The notes under the pieces were generated by a model that did no database searches, was not told the origin of the DNA, and saw only the letters and a program-made list of their open reading frames with translations. DNA of 64,000 nt from Serratia proteamaculans_D (GTDB taxonomy: Bacteria; Pseudomonadota; Gammaproteobacteria; Enterobacterales; Enterobacteriaceae). How positions within the stretch are numbered: the stretch's first letter is position 1; the number at the start of each line of letters is the position of its first letter. Below, in pieces: positions 8,985 to 17,640 of the stretch. The stretch lies in NCBI RefSeq assembly GCF_049959315.1, contig NZ_CP188201.1. One strand, 5' to 3'. The position numbers and the translations under genes were made by a program.

Positions 8985-9104
8985 CTGTAGCCATACCAAT
9001 AATAGCTATCCCAGCAGTGTGCATCGTCTCTCTCCCTGCAGCAGGAGACAGGTTGCGGCACTGATGTGCCGTATCTTTCATTCGACACATTAGTGGGAGT
9101 TATT

Positions 9105-12100
9105 ATGATTCCTTTATCTACGCAACAAGAAGTCGGCGCTCTGATCATCGGTATTTTTGGACGTCTGCCGACGGTTTCTGAAATTGACTATTACGACAGT
9201 CAATTTGATATCGGCAGTCAGCCACCGGCTTATATGGCCAGTATTTTAATGAGTCAGCCTGATGCCGACTGGATGAACGGCCAGAGCGAATACGATATTC
9301 TCACCTCAGTCTACCTTTCGGTTTATAACGCCTACCCCGATCCGGATTATATCAACGAGCTGCTTATGCAGGGCCATTTCAATAGCGCGATCGCCAGTGT
9401 GGTCATCGATCTTTTCAATTATCTGGGGGACGATCCGGCTATCCTCGCGCAGCGTGACGCATTGGATCAAAGGATTGCCGAGGGGCTGTTCCCGTCCGTT
9501 GCCGATGATGCTGTCGGAGGGGCCGGTGATGCCATCGCCATGTTCTACCTACTGAAAGCCCCTTGGTTGGCTGACGAAATCAATTCATATGGCCGTCAGC
9601 TTAATCAGGGGGGCGATCTGGGCGTTCTGGCACAGGAAAAAATAGAGACCTTGCCAATCAATAATCTTTCGGACGGCGACTTTATTTTGCAGTTGTTCGA
9701 ACAGGGTTTCGAGCGCCCGCCAACGGCGGCTGAGCTGTCCGATTATCAAAATCAGCTGGCGGGAGGGGCGACGCGTGGCGATCTGCTGGTTGCCATGATT
9801 GAGCAATTACGTGGCGAAGTGGCACCGGAAGATCAAGCTGCGCAGCAGCATTTCAATGATGCCGGTTATCAATATCCGTCGGGGGAGCTGCCTGCAACGG
9901 TTTATTTGGAACAAGTGGCAGCGCTGTTTCGCGCTATTCCTGAACGGAGTATTGATGCCGCTTCACTGGATACCTGGAGCAAAACCCTGGCCTCCGGCAC
10001 CCTGAGTTATCCTGAATTGGTTGCTGCCCTGTTGGCAACTCCCGAGTTTCAGGGACAGATTGGTGATTTGCAGGGGGATGCTTTTATTCAACACGTGTAT
10101 CAGGCCGTTCATGGCAGAGCCGCGGATGAGCAACAACTGGCGCATTATCGGGCATTGGGTGATGACAAGGGGCTGATCACGCAGGCGGTAGTTGAGGATC
10201 TGATGACTAACGACGTCACTGGCGGAGTGACTCAGAGTGAGCAATGGGCGTTTGCTCGTGAGATTGGCCAAAGCCTGGCCTATAAAACCACGGCTTCGCT
10301 TGGCACTAGCGAAGAGGGGGGAAATGCTTACGGGACGGTAAACACCCATGTCGGACACTCGCTGAGCAATGCGGAAACTGCCGTACTGTTCCGGGTTTTC
10401 CTCAATGCAGATAAGGATGTCTCTGTGGATCTGAGCTATGCCTCCCAGCTTTCCTATTTGACTATCAATGGGGAGGGGGCTGCAGTCATTCAGTTGCATC
10501 ATAACCCGAACGTTAAATATGGCGTGGCGGTGACCGTAAATAACGCCAACGTCACTCTCGACGGTACCTACGGTAGCGATCAGGTACAGTTAACGGCGCT
10601 GGCCGATGTGGCTGCCGCCAGTGGGAATTTTAATCTGAGTGAGGGAAATGACAGCCTGTTATGGGCCGGGAACGCCACCGGGGGGGCCAATCATGTAGGT
10701 TGGGCGCTGCGAGCTGACGGTGGTGCAGGCATGGACATCCTGTCTGCTAATCTGATCGTCAAACTCACGTCTACACTCGATCTTTGGGGAATGCGTGTCA
10801 GCACGGTGAGCAGCAACGCTGCCAACTTCAGCCATTTTGAACAGCTCGATATGGCCGGTTATATCGGTCAGGCTGAAGCGACGCTGAATAAGGTCAGTTG
10901 GAGTGGGATTAAGACAGAAAAACTGGTGACTGAAGCCCATGTTTTTGATTACGGCGTACTAAATGGCCATGCGACGGTAGAGGGCACTCTGGGGGGCTAT
11001 GTCGTCCAGGATCGGGCTGCGAACGATCTGGGTAGCGGGGGACTGTTGCTTTCCGATCGGGCGGGTAATGTCAAAGTGATTAACGCCAATGCGGATGCTG
11101 CACGGCTTGAAATAAGCAGCGTGGGCGCTCAGGCCGACAGCCGGCTCGAAATCGATTTTCTGGCGAATGCCACTCACCGCGTCGATCTGTTATTTTCCGG
11201 CAGCGGAAACGTCGGGTCTTTGGCGCTGGGTTCTCACGGCAGTGAAAATCCGCTGGAGCTGATTGCCATCAATGCAGCGGGTTGGGGGCGCAGCGCACTG
11301 ACGTTGACCGGCAGCAATGACCAGGTGCATGACATTGTCCTTTCGGGGCGAGCGAACTTTAACCTGACGCTGGAAGAGGGATACCACAACGTGGGGCTGA
11401 TTGACGCTTCAGCCTTTGCCGGTAATGCGTTCACCCTGAATTCGGCCCATGGCGGCAGCGGAAACGGTACGCTGATCCAGATGCTGGATTTATTGCCGCT
11501 CAGCGGTGCCAGCCAGGCCAAATTGGATCCGTTATTGGCCGAATTGGGGCTGGTAGGTGAGCAACTGTTAGTCAAAGGTGGAGGGGGCAATGACCAGTTC
11601 AACATCACGGGAGATACCACGCTAATCGCAGGTGCTGGGCATAACAGCGTAACTCTGCAATCAAGCACGGCGGCTTCCGGCGTCACACTCAAGGGTTTTT
11701 CACTGCAGCAAGACAGTATTACTGACGTTTTGTCTGGCGTGCGCTTATCCCATGATGCCGGAGGTCGTTCATTGGCGGATTACGGCACCAGCGACGGCCA
11801 AAATATTGAAGCCCGGATTGGTGTGCTGGGGGATGAACCGATGGGAAGCGCCAGCCAACTGCTGGCGGCACTGCTGGATCTGGGCAAACCGGGGGCTCTC
11901 AGCGCCAAGGTGGGGGTGAGCAGCGTATTGGCCGATCAAAACAGCAGTTATATTATTGTCGACAATAACGACGATCACCGGCTGGATGCTGCTGACACTG
12001 TGATCCTTCTGTTGGGCCAGGATCACCAGATGCTGATCAGTGAACTGCGCTATCTCCCACCGGAAGTTACTATTACCGCTACGGCATCGGTGGTTGAATC

Positions 12101-12113
12101 ACTGGTTGCCTGA
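9105..12113 (+). CDS. SlaA/RsaA-like S-layer-type protein, type I secretion substrate
   Basis: A 1002-residue protein without an N-terminal signal peptide. Residues ~1-320 contain several DUF4214-like helical repeats (for example HVYQAVHGRAADEQQLAHYR). The rest is Gly/Asn/Ser/Leu-rich beta-type sequence, with RTX-like patches such as GGGGNDQF near residue 825. Close to the C-terminus there is a Ca-loop-like stretch DNNDDHRLDAADTVILLLG, and the protein ends in ESLVA, an acidic residue followed by hydrophobics, as in ABC-exported proteins of the Lip/Prt class. Length and layout match Serratia SlaA (1004 residues), secreted by LipBCD; that gene is known to sit beside lipBCD, but no exporter lies in this window. 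The ATG at 9105 (GGGAG 5 bp upstream) is preferred to the start at 9066. Assignment is by layout, not alignment. Confidence 0.68.
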   Translation: MIPLSTQQEVGALIIGIFGRLPTVSEIDYYDSQFDIGSQPPAYMASILMSQPDADWMNGQSEYDILTSVYLSVYNAYPDPDYINELLMQGHFNSAIASVVIDLFNYLGDDPAILAQRDALDQRIAEGLFPSVADDAVGGAGDAIAMFYLLKAPWLADEINSYGRQLNQGGDLGVLAQEKIETLPINNLSDGDFILQLFEQGFERPPTAAELSDYQNQLAGGATRGDLLVAMIEQLRGEVAPEDQAAQQHFNDAGYQYPSGELPATVYLEQVAALFRAIPERSIDAASLDTWSKTLASGTLSYPELVAALLATPEFQGQIGDLQGDAFIQHVYQAVHGRAADEQQLAHYRALGDDKGLITQAVVEDLMTNDVTGGVTQSEQWAFAREIGQSLAYKTTASLGTSEEGGNAYGTVNTHVGHSLSNAETAVLFRVFLNADKDVSVDLSYASQLSYLTINGEGAAVIQLHHNPNVKYGVAVTVNNANVTLDGTYGSDQVQLTALADVAAASGNFNLSEGNDSLLWAGNATGGANHVGWALRADGGAGMDILSANLIVKLTSTLDLWGMRVSTVSSNAANFSHFEQLDMAGYIGQAEATLNKVSWSGIKTEKLVTEAHVFDYGVLNGHATVEGTLGGYVVQDRAANDLGSGGLLLSDRAGNVKVINANADAARLEISSVGAQADSRLEIDFLANATHRVDLLFSGSGNVGSLALGSHGSENPLELIAINAAGWGRSALTLTGSNDQVHDIVLSGRANFNLTLEEGYHNVGLIDASAFAGNAFTLNSAHGGSGNGTLIQMLDLLPLSGASQAKLDPLLAELGLVGEQLLVKGGGGNDQFNITGDTTLIAGAGHNSVTLQSSTAASGVTLKGFSLQQDSITDVLSGVRLSHDAGGRSLADYGTSDGQNIEARIGVLGDEPMGSASQLLAALLDLGKPGALSAKVGVSSVLADQNSSYIIVDNNDDHRLDAADTVILLLGQDHQMLISELRYLPPEVTITATASVVESLVA

Positions 12114-12140
12114 GTTTTAGCTGTCGTATTTATGTCCGCA

Positions 12141-12183
12141 GGCGCCGGTTATTTAACCGGCGCCAATTATAATTTTCGTTTTC
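12141..12183 (+). terminator. Terminator after the SlaA-like gene
   Basis: A perfect 10-bp stem GGCGCCGGTT / AACCGGCGCC with loop ATTT is followed by a T-rich stretch (AATTTTCGTTTTCC). Strong intrinsic terminator, separating the secreted protein from the chemoreceptor downstream. Confidence 0.9.
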
Positions 12184-12436
12184 CTTTCAATTTCTTCAAC
12201 TTGCGTTATTCTCAATGCGGTTATCAATAATAAAAATCCTGATTTAATCATTTATTTAAAAAATAATAGTCACCTTGCTAAATTTATATATTTATCCCGG
12301 TTAGCGTTATCTGTCTGGAGAATAAGGCCTGCCTTGCATCTCTGGGGATGCACGTCTGCGTGTGGGCGCGGAGTGCAAAAAAATAAAATGAGAAGCCTTG
12401 GTCCGCTAAATCATCTGCCAGAAGGATTTTTACCCT
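12184..12436. other. AT-rich intergenic region before the PAS chemoreceptor
   Basis: About 250 bp without a convincing gene. The first half is strongly AT-rich (12200-12300). A short hairpin TGCATC / GATGCA with loop TCTGGG lies near 12335, and an AAGGA ribosome site near 12422 precedes the downstream ATG. The promoter of the chemoreceptor is presumably here; no clear -35/-10 pair was identified. Confidence 0.5.
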
Positions 12437-13741
12437 ATGCTGTTACGATTCAGTCAGTTAAATACCCACAGCCGTGCACAATTGAATGCAATAGAAAATG
12501 CCGTTGCCATGATTGTATTTAAACCCGATGGCACCGTACTGCGCGCCAATGATTTATTTCTACAAACTATGGGATTCCAGCGCCAGGAAGTGATTGGCCA
12601 GCATCACCGTATTTTTTGCGACTCGCAATATGCCCAGAGTGCGACCTACCGCCAGCACTGGGATAGGTTAAATCAGGGTAAATCGATTACCGACAATATC
12701 AAACGCATTCGCAAAGACGGTGAAGTGGTATGGCTGCAGGGGACCTACACCCCGGTATTGAACAAGCAGGGGCGGGTGTTGGAGATCGTCAAGATCGCCA
12801 GCGTGGTGACGGAGCGCATTACTCAGGCGCAGGAACATCAGAGTTTATTGGCAGCGTTAAATCGATCCATGGCGATGATCACTTTCAACGCACAGGGAAA
12901 GATCCTCGACGCTAATGACAATATGTTGAATTTGATGGGTTATCGGCTGGAGGAGGCGCGCGGGCAGTCGCATGCAGTGCTTTGCCCGCCAGAGTTTGCC
13001 ACCTCTGACGATTATCGTCAGCACTGGCAGCGTTTGGCTTGCGGTGAGTTTATTACCGGGCGTTTCGAACGTGTGAACCGACGCGGGGATCGGGTGTGGC
13101 TGGAGGCCAGTTATAACCCAATCCTCGACGAAGATGGGCGCTTGGTGAAGGTGGTGAAAATCGCTCAGGACATTACCCGGCTGATGATCCAGCAGCAGCA
13201 CGAGGAAGAGATGGTTCGCAACGCGCATCACCTTTCTCTGGATACCGACAGAACCGCGGCGCAGGGGGCGGCGATCGTGCAGCAGGCGGTGGCGGGCATG
13301 CAGCAGGTGGAAGCGGCTGCGCGCGATACTTCTGCCGTGGTCAGCGAACTGGGCAATGGGTCACAGCAAATTGGCACTATGGTGGAGGCGATCCGTAAAA
13401 TTGCCTCACAAACCAATTTGCTGGCAATTAATGCTTCTATTGAGGCCGCACACGCGGGGGAACACGGGCGCGGTTTTGCCGTGGTCGCCAACGAAGTGCG
13501 TACTCTGGCAGAACAGTCCCGTCAGGCGGCGACGGAAATCGAGAGGATTACCAAAGCGATTCAACAGGGCGTGGCGGCAGCCATCGCCGGAATGGCGGTC
13601 TGCGTGGAGCAAGCGGGCGGGGGGGTTGCCCTTACGCACGATGCCGGTGAGGTGATCAATCAGGTGAATGTGGGCATGCAGGATGTGGTGAAACTGATGC
13701 AGACATTTGCCTCGATAAAACAGCCAGAAGCGCTGCACTGA
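12437..13741 (+). CDS. Soluble PAS-PAS methyl-accepting chemotaxis protein (BdlA-like)
   Basis: A 434-residue protein with two PAS domains in tandem (residues ~17-125 and ~139-250; each with an N-x-x-F/L-L-x-x-M-G-[FY] type motif and a PAC-like KDGEVVWLQGTY or RGDRVWLEASY block), followed by a methyl-accepting signalling domain. The conserved hairpin tip is at ~316-360 (KIASQTNLLAINASIEAA). No transmembrane segment or periplasmic domain is present, so it is cytoplasmic. The layout and length match Pseudomonas BdlA (biofilm dispersion) and other Aer-like energy or redox sensors. Whether the PAS domains bind heme or FAD cannot be read from the sequence. It lies next to an S-layer-type surface protein. 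Confidence 0.87.
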   Translation: MLLRFSQLNTHSRAQLNAIENAVAMIVFKPDGTVLRANDLFLQTMGFQRQEVIGQHHRIFCDSQYAQSATYRQHWDRLNQGKSITDNIKRIRKDGEVVWLQGTYTPVLNKQGRVLEIVKIASVVTERITQAQEHQSLLAALNRSMAMITFNAQGKILDANDNMLNLMGYRLEEARGQSHAVLCPPEFATSDDYRQHWQRLACGEFITGRFERVNRRGDRVWLEASYNPILDEDGRLVKVVKIAQDITRLMIQQQHEEEMVRNAHHLSLDTDRTAAQGAAIVQQAVAGMQQVEAAARDTSAVVSELGNGSQQIGTMVEAIRKIASQTNLLAINASIEAAHAGEHGRGFAVVANEVRTLAEQSRQAATEIERITKAIQQGVAAAIAGMAVCVEQAGGGVALTHDAGEVINQVNVGMQDVVKLMQTFASIKQPEALH

Positions 13742-13747
13742 GGCCGG

Positions 13748-13780
13748 TGACGCTAACCCCGATGGCCAGGGTTAGCGTCA
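13748..13780. terminator. Bidirectional terminator between chemoreceptor and ybiO
   Basis: A perfect 12-bp stem TGACGCTAACCC / GGGTTAGCGTCA with a 9-nt loop sits between two convergent genes, 6 bp after the chemoreceptor stop. It is followed by TTTCC on the + strand. Confidence 0.85.
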
Positions 13781-13792
13781 TTTCCTCTCAAC

Positions 13793-16003
13793 TCATTTTG
13801 CTGCCGGGGGTTCTGAGCCAGGAGCATAAGAAAGCTGCATGGCCTGTTGTGGCATGGTGATATCGGCCTGGTCAAAATGCATTTTTACCAGACGATCGAG
13901 CGCGTACTGCACCACCCACTGTTTCAACGCCTGAGTGCGAACGGTGACACGAGTGGTGAAGGAACGGTCACCCAGCGCGACCACGCCGTTGAATACCGGT
14001 TCGCCGACCAGAAAGTGCTTCACCTGCTCGTCTTGTTTCAATGCATCAACGGCCTGATGCAGCACCTCATGGACACGATCGATGTCTTCGTCGCGGCTAA
14101 CGCTGTAATTGGCGCGGTAGACGCCAAATTCGCGCGCATAGTTGGCCAGCGTGGTGATCGAAGAAAAGGGAACGATGTGATACACGCCGTAGTCGTCCCG
14201 CAGACCGATTGAACGGATGGTCATGCGCTCCACGGTGCCGGTAATGCCGCTGACGGTGACATATTCGCCGGTATTCATGCCGTTTTCGAACTGGATGAAG
14301 ACGCCGGTGATCACATCTTTCACCAGCGTTTGTGCCCCAAAGCTGATAGCCAGCCCCAGTGCGCCAGCACCGGCCAGCAGGGGCGCAATGTTGATCCCCA
14401 CCTGCGACAGCACAATCATGATGGTAATGGTGCTGATCACTATCGCCAGTACGTTGCGAAACAGCGTCAATAAGGTACGTTCCCGCGCGCTCGGGCGAAT
14501 ACCGTTGCTCAGCTCCAGGGCCAGGCGGTGTTCGATAATGCTGGCCATTAGCGTCCAGCTGAATACCGCAATCACCACAATCAGCAGGATATGCACCAGC
14601 CCGCCAATAATTTTCTCGCCGTTTTCGCTGCCGGCCCACTGGTACAAATTGATCAGATGCCAGGCGTCAAACAGCAGCAGCGTTACCGCCAACACCACTA
14701 TCACCCGCAGTATTTTCAACCCATTGGGTATATAGGAGTTAATGCGCCTCTCCAGCATCGGGTAGCGCCGGTTGACGTCATCCGGCAGTGAGATACGGCG
14801 GAAAATCCAGCGGGTCAGCATGCCGGAAAGCAGGGCGCCGAGGCCAACGACCACCAGGCTTTTCACCGTCGCGGTCATCATAAAGCGCAGACTGTTGCCG
14901 ATATCAAACTGCGACAGCGCAAATAACACCAGGAAATAGGCGATCGCCAGCAGGTGCCAGACGTGACCCAGACCACGCAAAATAATGCTGAAAAACGCCA
15001 TGGATCGTTCGGCCAGCAGGTTTATTTGTCGTTGTATCGGTTTGCGGTTGCGCAAGATCAGTGCCACCGCATACAGCGTCAGGGCCAACATGATAATCAG
15101 ATTGGCCGCCGCCGCGGCCGGATAGCTGATTTGCGTCGCCACTACCGGCACCACCACCATCAGGCCGTAGCCAATCAGGCCGCTTAGCCAGGCGAGACGC
15201 TGGTTCCAGTAGTGGGCGCTGGCATCGCTAAACGGGAAGGGGCGCAGATAATCGAAGTTAGGCGCAAAAATCAGCCGCAGTACCGCCTTGAAGAATTCGA
15301 TAACTGCAAAGGCGCTAAGAAACAGGGTTTGCAAACGCAGGATGGTCGCGCTGTCGGCATTCACATGGCGCGCAAACAGGTTGCCCGCCGCCAGCGCCAG
15401 CAGCAGTACCAGTAGATCGACGGCGAAAGCACCGAGGATAGCCGTCGGCAGTTTATACCACGGCCCCTGCTGCAGTTTGGCGTTGTGCCCCCAACTGCCC
15501 ATGCGTTTGTACAGCGGGCGGATCAGCCGACGGATCAGATGGAAGAGGGCAAAGGTCACCACCACCGTCAGCAGAAAGTAGCCCAGTGCGCGGAAAAAGC
15601 TGTCGGGATTAAAACTGCGTTTGGGCCCCGAGTCGATCAGTTTTTGCAGCGAGCTCAGCCTTTGATTAACGCTGCTGATACCCCCTTGTGCCAGATTACT
15701 CAGATTGTCGCTCAGCGACTCGGGCGTTTCTGACGCTTCTGTTTTCGGCGGGGTTTTGGCAGATTCATCTGCTGCCTGTCTAAGGTGGCCGATCAGCGCG
15801 GCACGTGCCTTGTCGTCTTGCAGAATATCCGCCAGTGCGGCATAAGAGGCTTTTTGCTGTTGGTTTTGGTCCGCGGGAGCGGCTGTCTGCGCGGGTTGTG
15901 CCATCGCCAACGGAGAAACTGCGCAGGCTATCAGCAGCAGTAACAGGGGAAACCAGCGTTCTCGCAGATGAGAACCTAATCGGGAGTATGCGGTTGCGGG
16001 CAT
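13793..16003 (-). CDS. ybiO: Moderate-conductance mechanosensitive channel YbiO (MscS family)
   Basis: A 736-residue inner-membrane channel, close to the 741 residues of E. coli YbiO (also called MscM). An N-terminal signal-like segment is followed by an acidic, Gln/Ala-rich periplasmic part. About ten hydrophobic helices come next, then the MscS core (pore-lining helix LLAGAGALGLAISFGAQTLV, then GVFIQFENGMNTGEYVTVSG of the beta domain). Such channels open under membrane tension and release solutes during osmotic down-shock. The ATG has GAGAGGATAA just upstream. It keeps the E. coli order next to glnQ but is separated from it by a terminator. Confidence 0.93.
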   Translation of the reverse strand: MPATAYSRLGSHLRERWFPLLLLLIACAVSPLAMAQPAQTAAPADQNQQQKASYAALADILQDDKARAALIGHLRQAADESAKTPPKTEASETPESLSDNLSNLAQGGISSVNQRLSSLQKLIDSGPKRSFNPDSFFRALGYFLLTVVVTFALFHLIRRLIRPLYKRMGSWGHNAKLQQGPWYKLPTAILGAFAVDLLVLLLALAAGNLFARHVNADSATILRLQTLFLSAFAVIEFFKAVLRLIFAPNFDYLRPFPFSDASAHYWNQRLAWLSGLIGYGLMVVVPVVATQISYPAAAAANLIIMLALTLYAVALILRNRKPIQRQINLLAERSMAFFSIILRGLGHVWHLLAIAYFLVLFALSQFDIGNSLRFMMTATVKSLVVVGLGALLSGMLTRWIFRRISLPDDVNRRYPMLERRINSYIPNGLKILRVIVVLAVTLLLFDAWHLINLYQWAGSENGEKIIGGLVHILLIVVIAVFSWTLMASIIEHRLALELSNGIRPSARERTLLTLFRNVLAIVISTITIMIVLSQVGINIAPLLAGAGALGLAISFGAQTLVKDVITGVFIQFENGMNTGEYVTVSGITGTVERMTIRSIGLRDDYGVYHIVPFSSITTLANYAREFGVYRANYSVSRDEDIDRVHEVLHQAVDALKQDEQVKHFLVGEPVFNGVVALGDRSFTTRVTVRTQALKQWVVQYALDRLVKMHFDQADITMPQQAMQLSYAPGSEPPAAK

Positions 16004-16111
16004 TTATCCTCTCTTGGGGCTCTGTAAATCGGCGGATTAAAGACAAATGTTAATAAAAACAAGCAATATAGTAGGAAATGATACGAGGCGGGGAGTGGGA
16101 ACGCGTGCTAA

Positions 16112-16145
16112 ATAGAAACGGCGGGCGCTGAGTAGGCCCGCCGTT
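16112..16145 (-). terminator. Terminator of the glnHPQ operon
   Basis: A perfect 10-bp stem (AACGGCGGGC / GCCCGCCGTT, 9-nt loop) lies 13 bp after the glnQ stop. On the minus strand it is followed by TCTATTTAG. Marks the end of glnHPQ. Confidence 0.85.
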
Positions 16146-16157
16146 GAACAGGGTAAA

Positions 16158-16880
16158 TCAGGAAACGTGCTGCAGGAACTCTTTCAAACGCGGGCTTGGT
16201 GGGTTGTTGATCAACTCATGAGGGTTGCCATCTTCCGCAATCCGCCCCTTATCAATAAAGATCAGCCGTGACGCCACTTTTTCGGCAAAGCCGACTTCGT
16301 GGGTGACGATCACCATGGTCATGCCTTCTTCTGCCAGATCCTGCATTACCTTCAGCACTTCATGGCGCAGTTCCGGGTCGAGCGCCGAGGTAGGCTCATC
16401 GAACAGCATCATTTTCGGCTTCACCGCCAGCGCACGGGCGATAGCCACGCGCTGTTGCTGGCCGCCGGAAAGCTCTGAAGGATAGTGGTGCGCGCGCTCA
16501 GCCAGGCCAACTTTGGCCAGCAGGTCACGAGCCAGCTTTTCCGCGTCCGACTTTTTCAGTCCACGCACGCGGATAGGGCCAAAGGCGACGTTTTCCAAAG
16601 CGGTCAGGTGTGGGAACAGGTAGAACTGTTGGAACACCATGCCGGCTTCCTGACGGATCAACCGATCGTCAACCTTGGGATCGTTGGCTTTCAGACCGTC
16701 GACGATCAGATCGCCGCTGGTGATCTCTTCGAGCTTGTTGATACAGCGCAGCAGCGTTGATTTGCCGGAGCCGGAAGGCCCGATAATCACCACCACTTCA
16801 CCCTGGTTAATTTTCAGGTCGATGTTGTGCAGCACCTGGGTTTGCCCAAAGTGCTTGGAGACGTTTTTAAATTCAATCAC
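16158..16880 (-). CDS. glnQ: Glutamine ABC transporter ATP-binding protein GlnQ
   Basis: ATPase of the high-affinity glutamine importer. The 240 residues carry Walker A GPSGSGKST (34-42), a Q-loop near residue 84, the signature LSGGQ (137-141), Walker B MMLFDE (157-162) and the switch histidine in VIVTHEVGF. The length equals the E. coli protein. It overlaps the end of glnP by 4 bp (ATGA), so the two are translationally coupled, and it closes the operon glnH-glnP-glnQ. It acts at the inner face of the inner membrane with GlnP. Confidence 0.96.
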   Translation of the reverse strand: MIEFKNVSKHFGQTQVLHNIDLKINQGEVVVIIGPSGSGKSTLLRCINKLEEITSGDLIVDGLKANDPKVDDRLIRQEAGMVFQQFYLFPHLTALENVAFGPIRVRGLKKSDAEKLARDLLAKVGLAERAHHYPSELSGGQQQRVAIARALAVKPKMMLFDEPTSALDPELRHEVLKVMQDLAEEGMTMVIVTHEVGFAEKVASRLIFIDKGRIAEDGNPHELINNPPSPRLKEFLQHVS

Positions 16881-17536
16881 AGGATTTTCATCCTTCTTTC
16901 CAGACGACGAAGCACGAAGCTCAGCACCAGGGTAATAATCAGATAAATAACTGCCACGGCGCTCCAGATTTCCAGCGCGCGGAAGTTACCGGCAATAATC
17001 TCCTGGCCCTGACGGGTCAGTTCCGCCACGCCGATCACGATAAACAGCGAGGTGTCTTTAATGCTGATGATCCACTGGTTACCCAGCGGCGGCAGCATGC
17101 GGCGCAGCGCCAGCGGCATAATGACATAGCGGATGGTCTCACGACGCGACAGGCCCAATGCCAGGCCGGCCTCGCGGAAACCGCTATGAATCGACAGCAC
17201 GGCACCACGGGTAATTTCCGCAATATAGGCCCCGGAGTTGATCATAATGGTGACCACCGCCGCGCTGAACGGGTCGATGCGTAAATCGCTGAACGCCATC
17301 GGCAGGGCGAAGTAGATAAACATCACCTGCACCACGATTGGCGTACCGCGGATAACTTCAATGAATACCAGAGCCACGTGGTTGGCGATCCAACCGCCGT
17401 AGGTACGGGCAAAGCCGGCAACCAGACCGATGATCAAGCCACCAATCAAACCCAGGACCGAAATCCACAGGGTCATTTTGGCGCCTTCTAACAGGATGGG
17501 GATGGCGGGCCAGATGGCGCTCCAGTCGAACTGCAT
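16877..17536 (-). CDS. glnP: Glutamine ABC transporter permease GlnP
   Basis: A 219-residue integral membrane permease. The start MQFDWSAIWPAIP is nearly identical to E. coli GlnP, so the ATG at 17536 is chosen rather than the frame extension to 17581. About five transmembrane helices are visible. The permease loop with EAGLALGLSRRETIRYVIMP is the EAA motif that contacts the ATPase GlnQ. It forms the membrane channel for glutamine delivered by periplasmic GlnH. Confidence 0.95.
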   Translation of the reverse strand: MQFDWSAIWPAIPILLEGAKMTLWISVLGLIGGLIIGLVAGFARTYGGWIANHVALVFIEVIRGTPIVVQVMFIYFALPMAFSDLRIDPFSAAVVTIMINSGAYIAEITRGAVLSIHSGFREAGLALGLSRRETIRYVIMPLALRRMLPPLGNQWIISIKDTSLFIVIGVAELTRQGQEIIAGNFRALEIWSAVAVIYLIITLVLSFVLRRLERRMKIL

Positions 17537-17552
17537 GGTGTTTCTCCCGGTG

Positions 17553-17611
17553 TTCCCAAAGCTGGGAATCAGATACAACAAAGCGCAGGGGCTAAGACAC
17601 CACCCCTGTGC
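17553..17611 (-). terminator. Two hairpins between glnH and glnP, probable attenuator
   Basis: On the minus strand, 29 bp after the glnH stop, a 9-bp stem (GCACAGGGG / CCCCTGCGC, one wobble pair) is followed by TTTGTTGT. A second small stem TTCCCA / TGGGAA lies just before glnP. Such structures commonly reduce read-through so that the binding protein exceeds the permease. Confidence 0.6.
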
Positions 17612-17640
17612 TCAAGTGAACCAGTGACTGACTTCATCCG

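Noticed and set aside
12330..12400. Possible riboswitch-like leader (c-di-GMP type) before the PAS chemoreceptor
   Set aside because: Only one short hairpin is visible, and the conserved GEMM core elements are missing.
9105..13741. Type I exporter genes (lipBCD/prtDEF) next to the SlaA-like gene
   Set aside because: No ABC exporter, membrane-fusion or TolC-like gene is present in the block.
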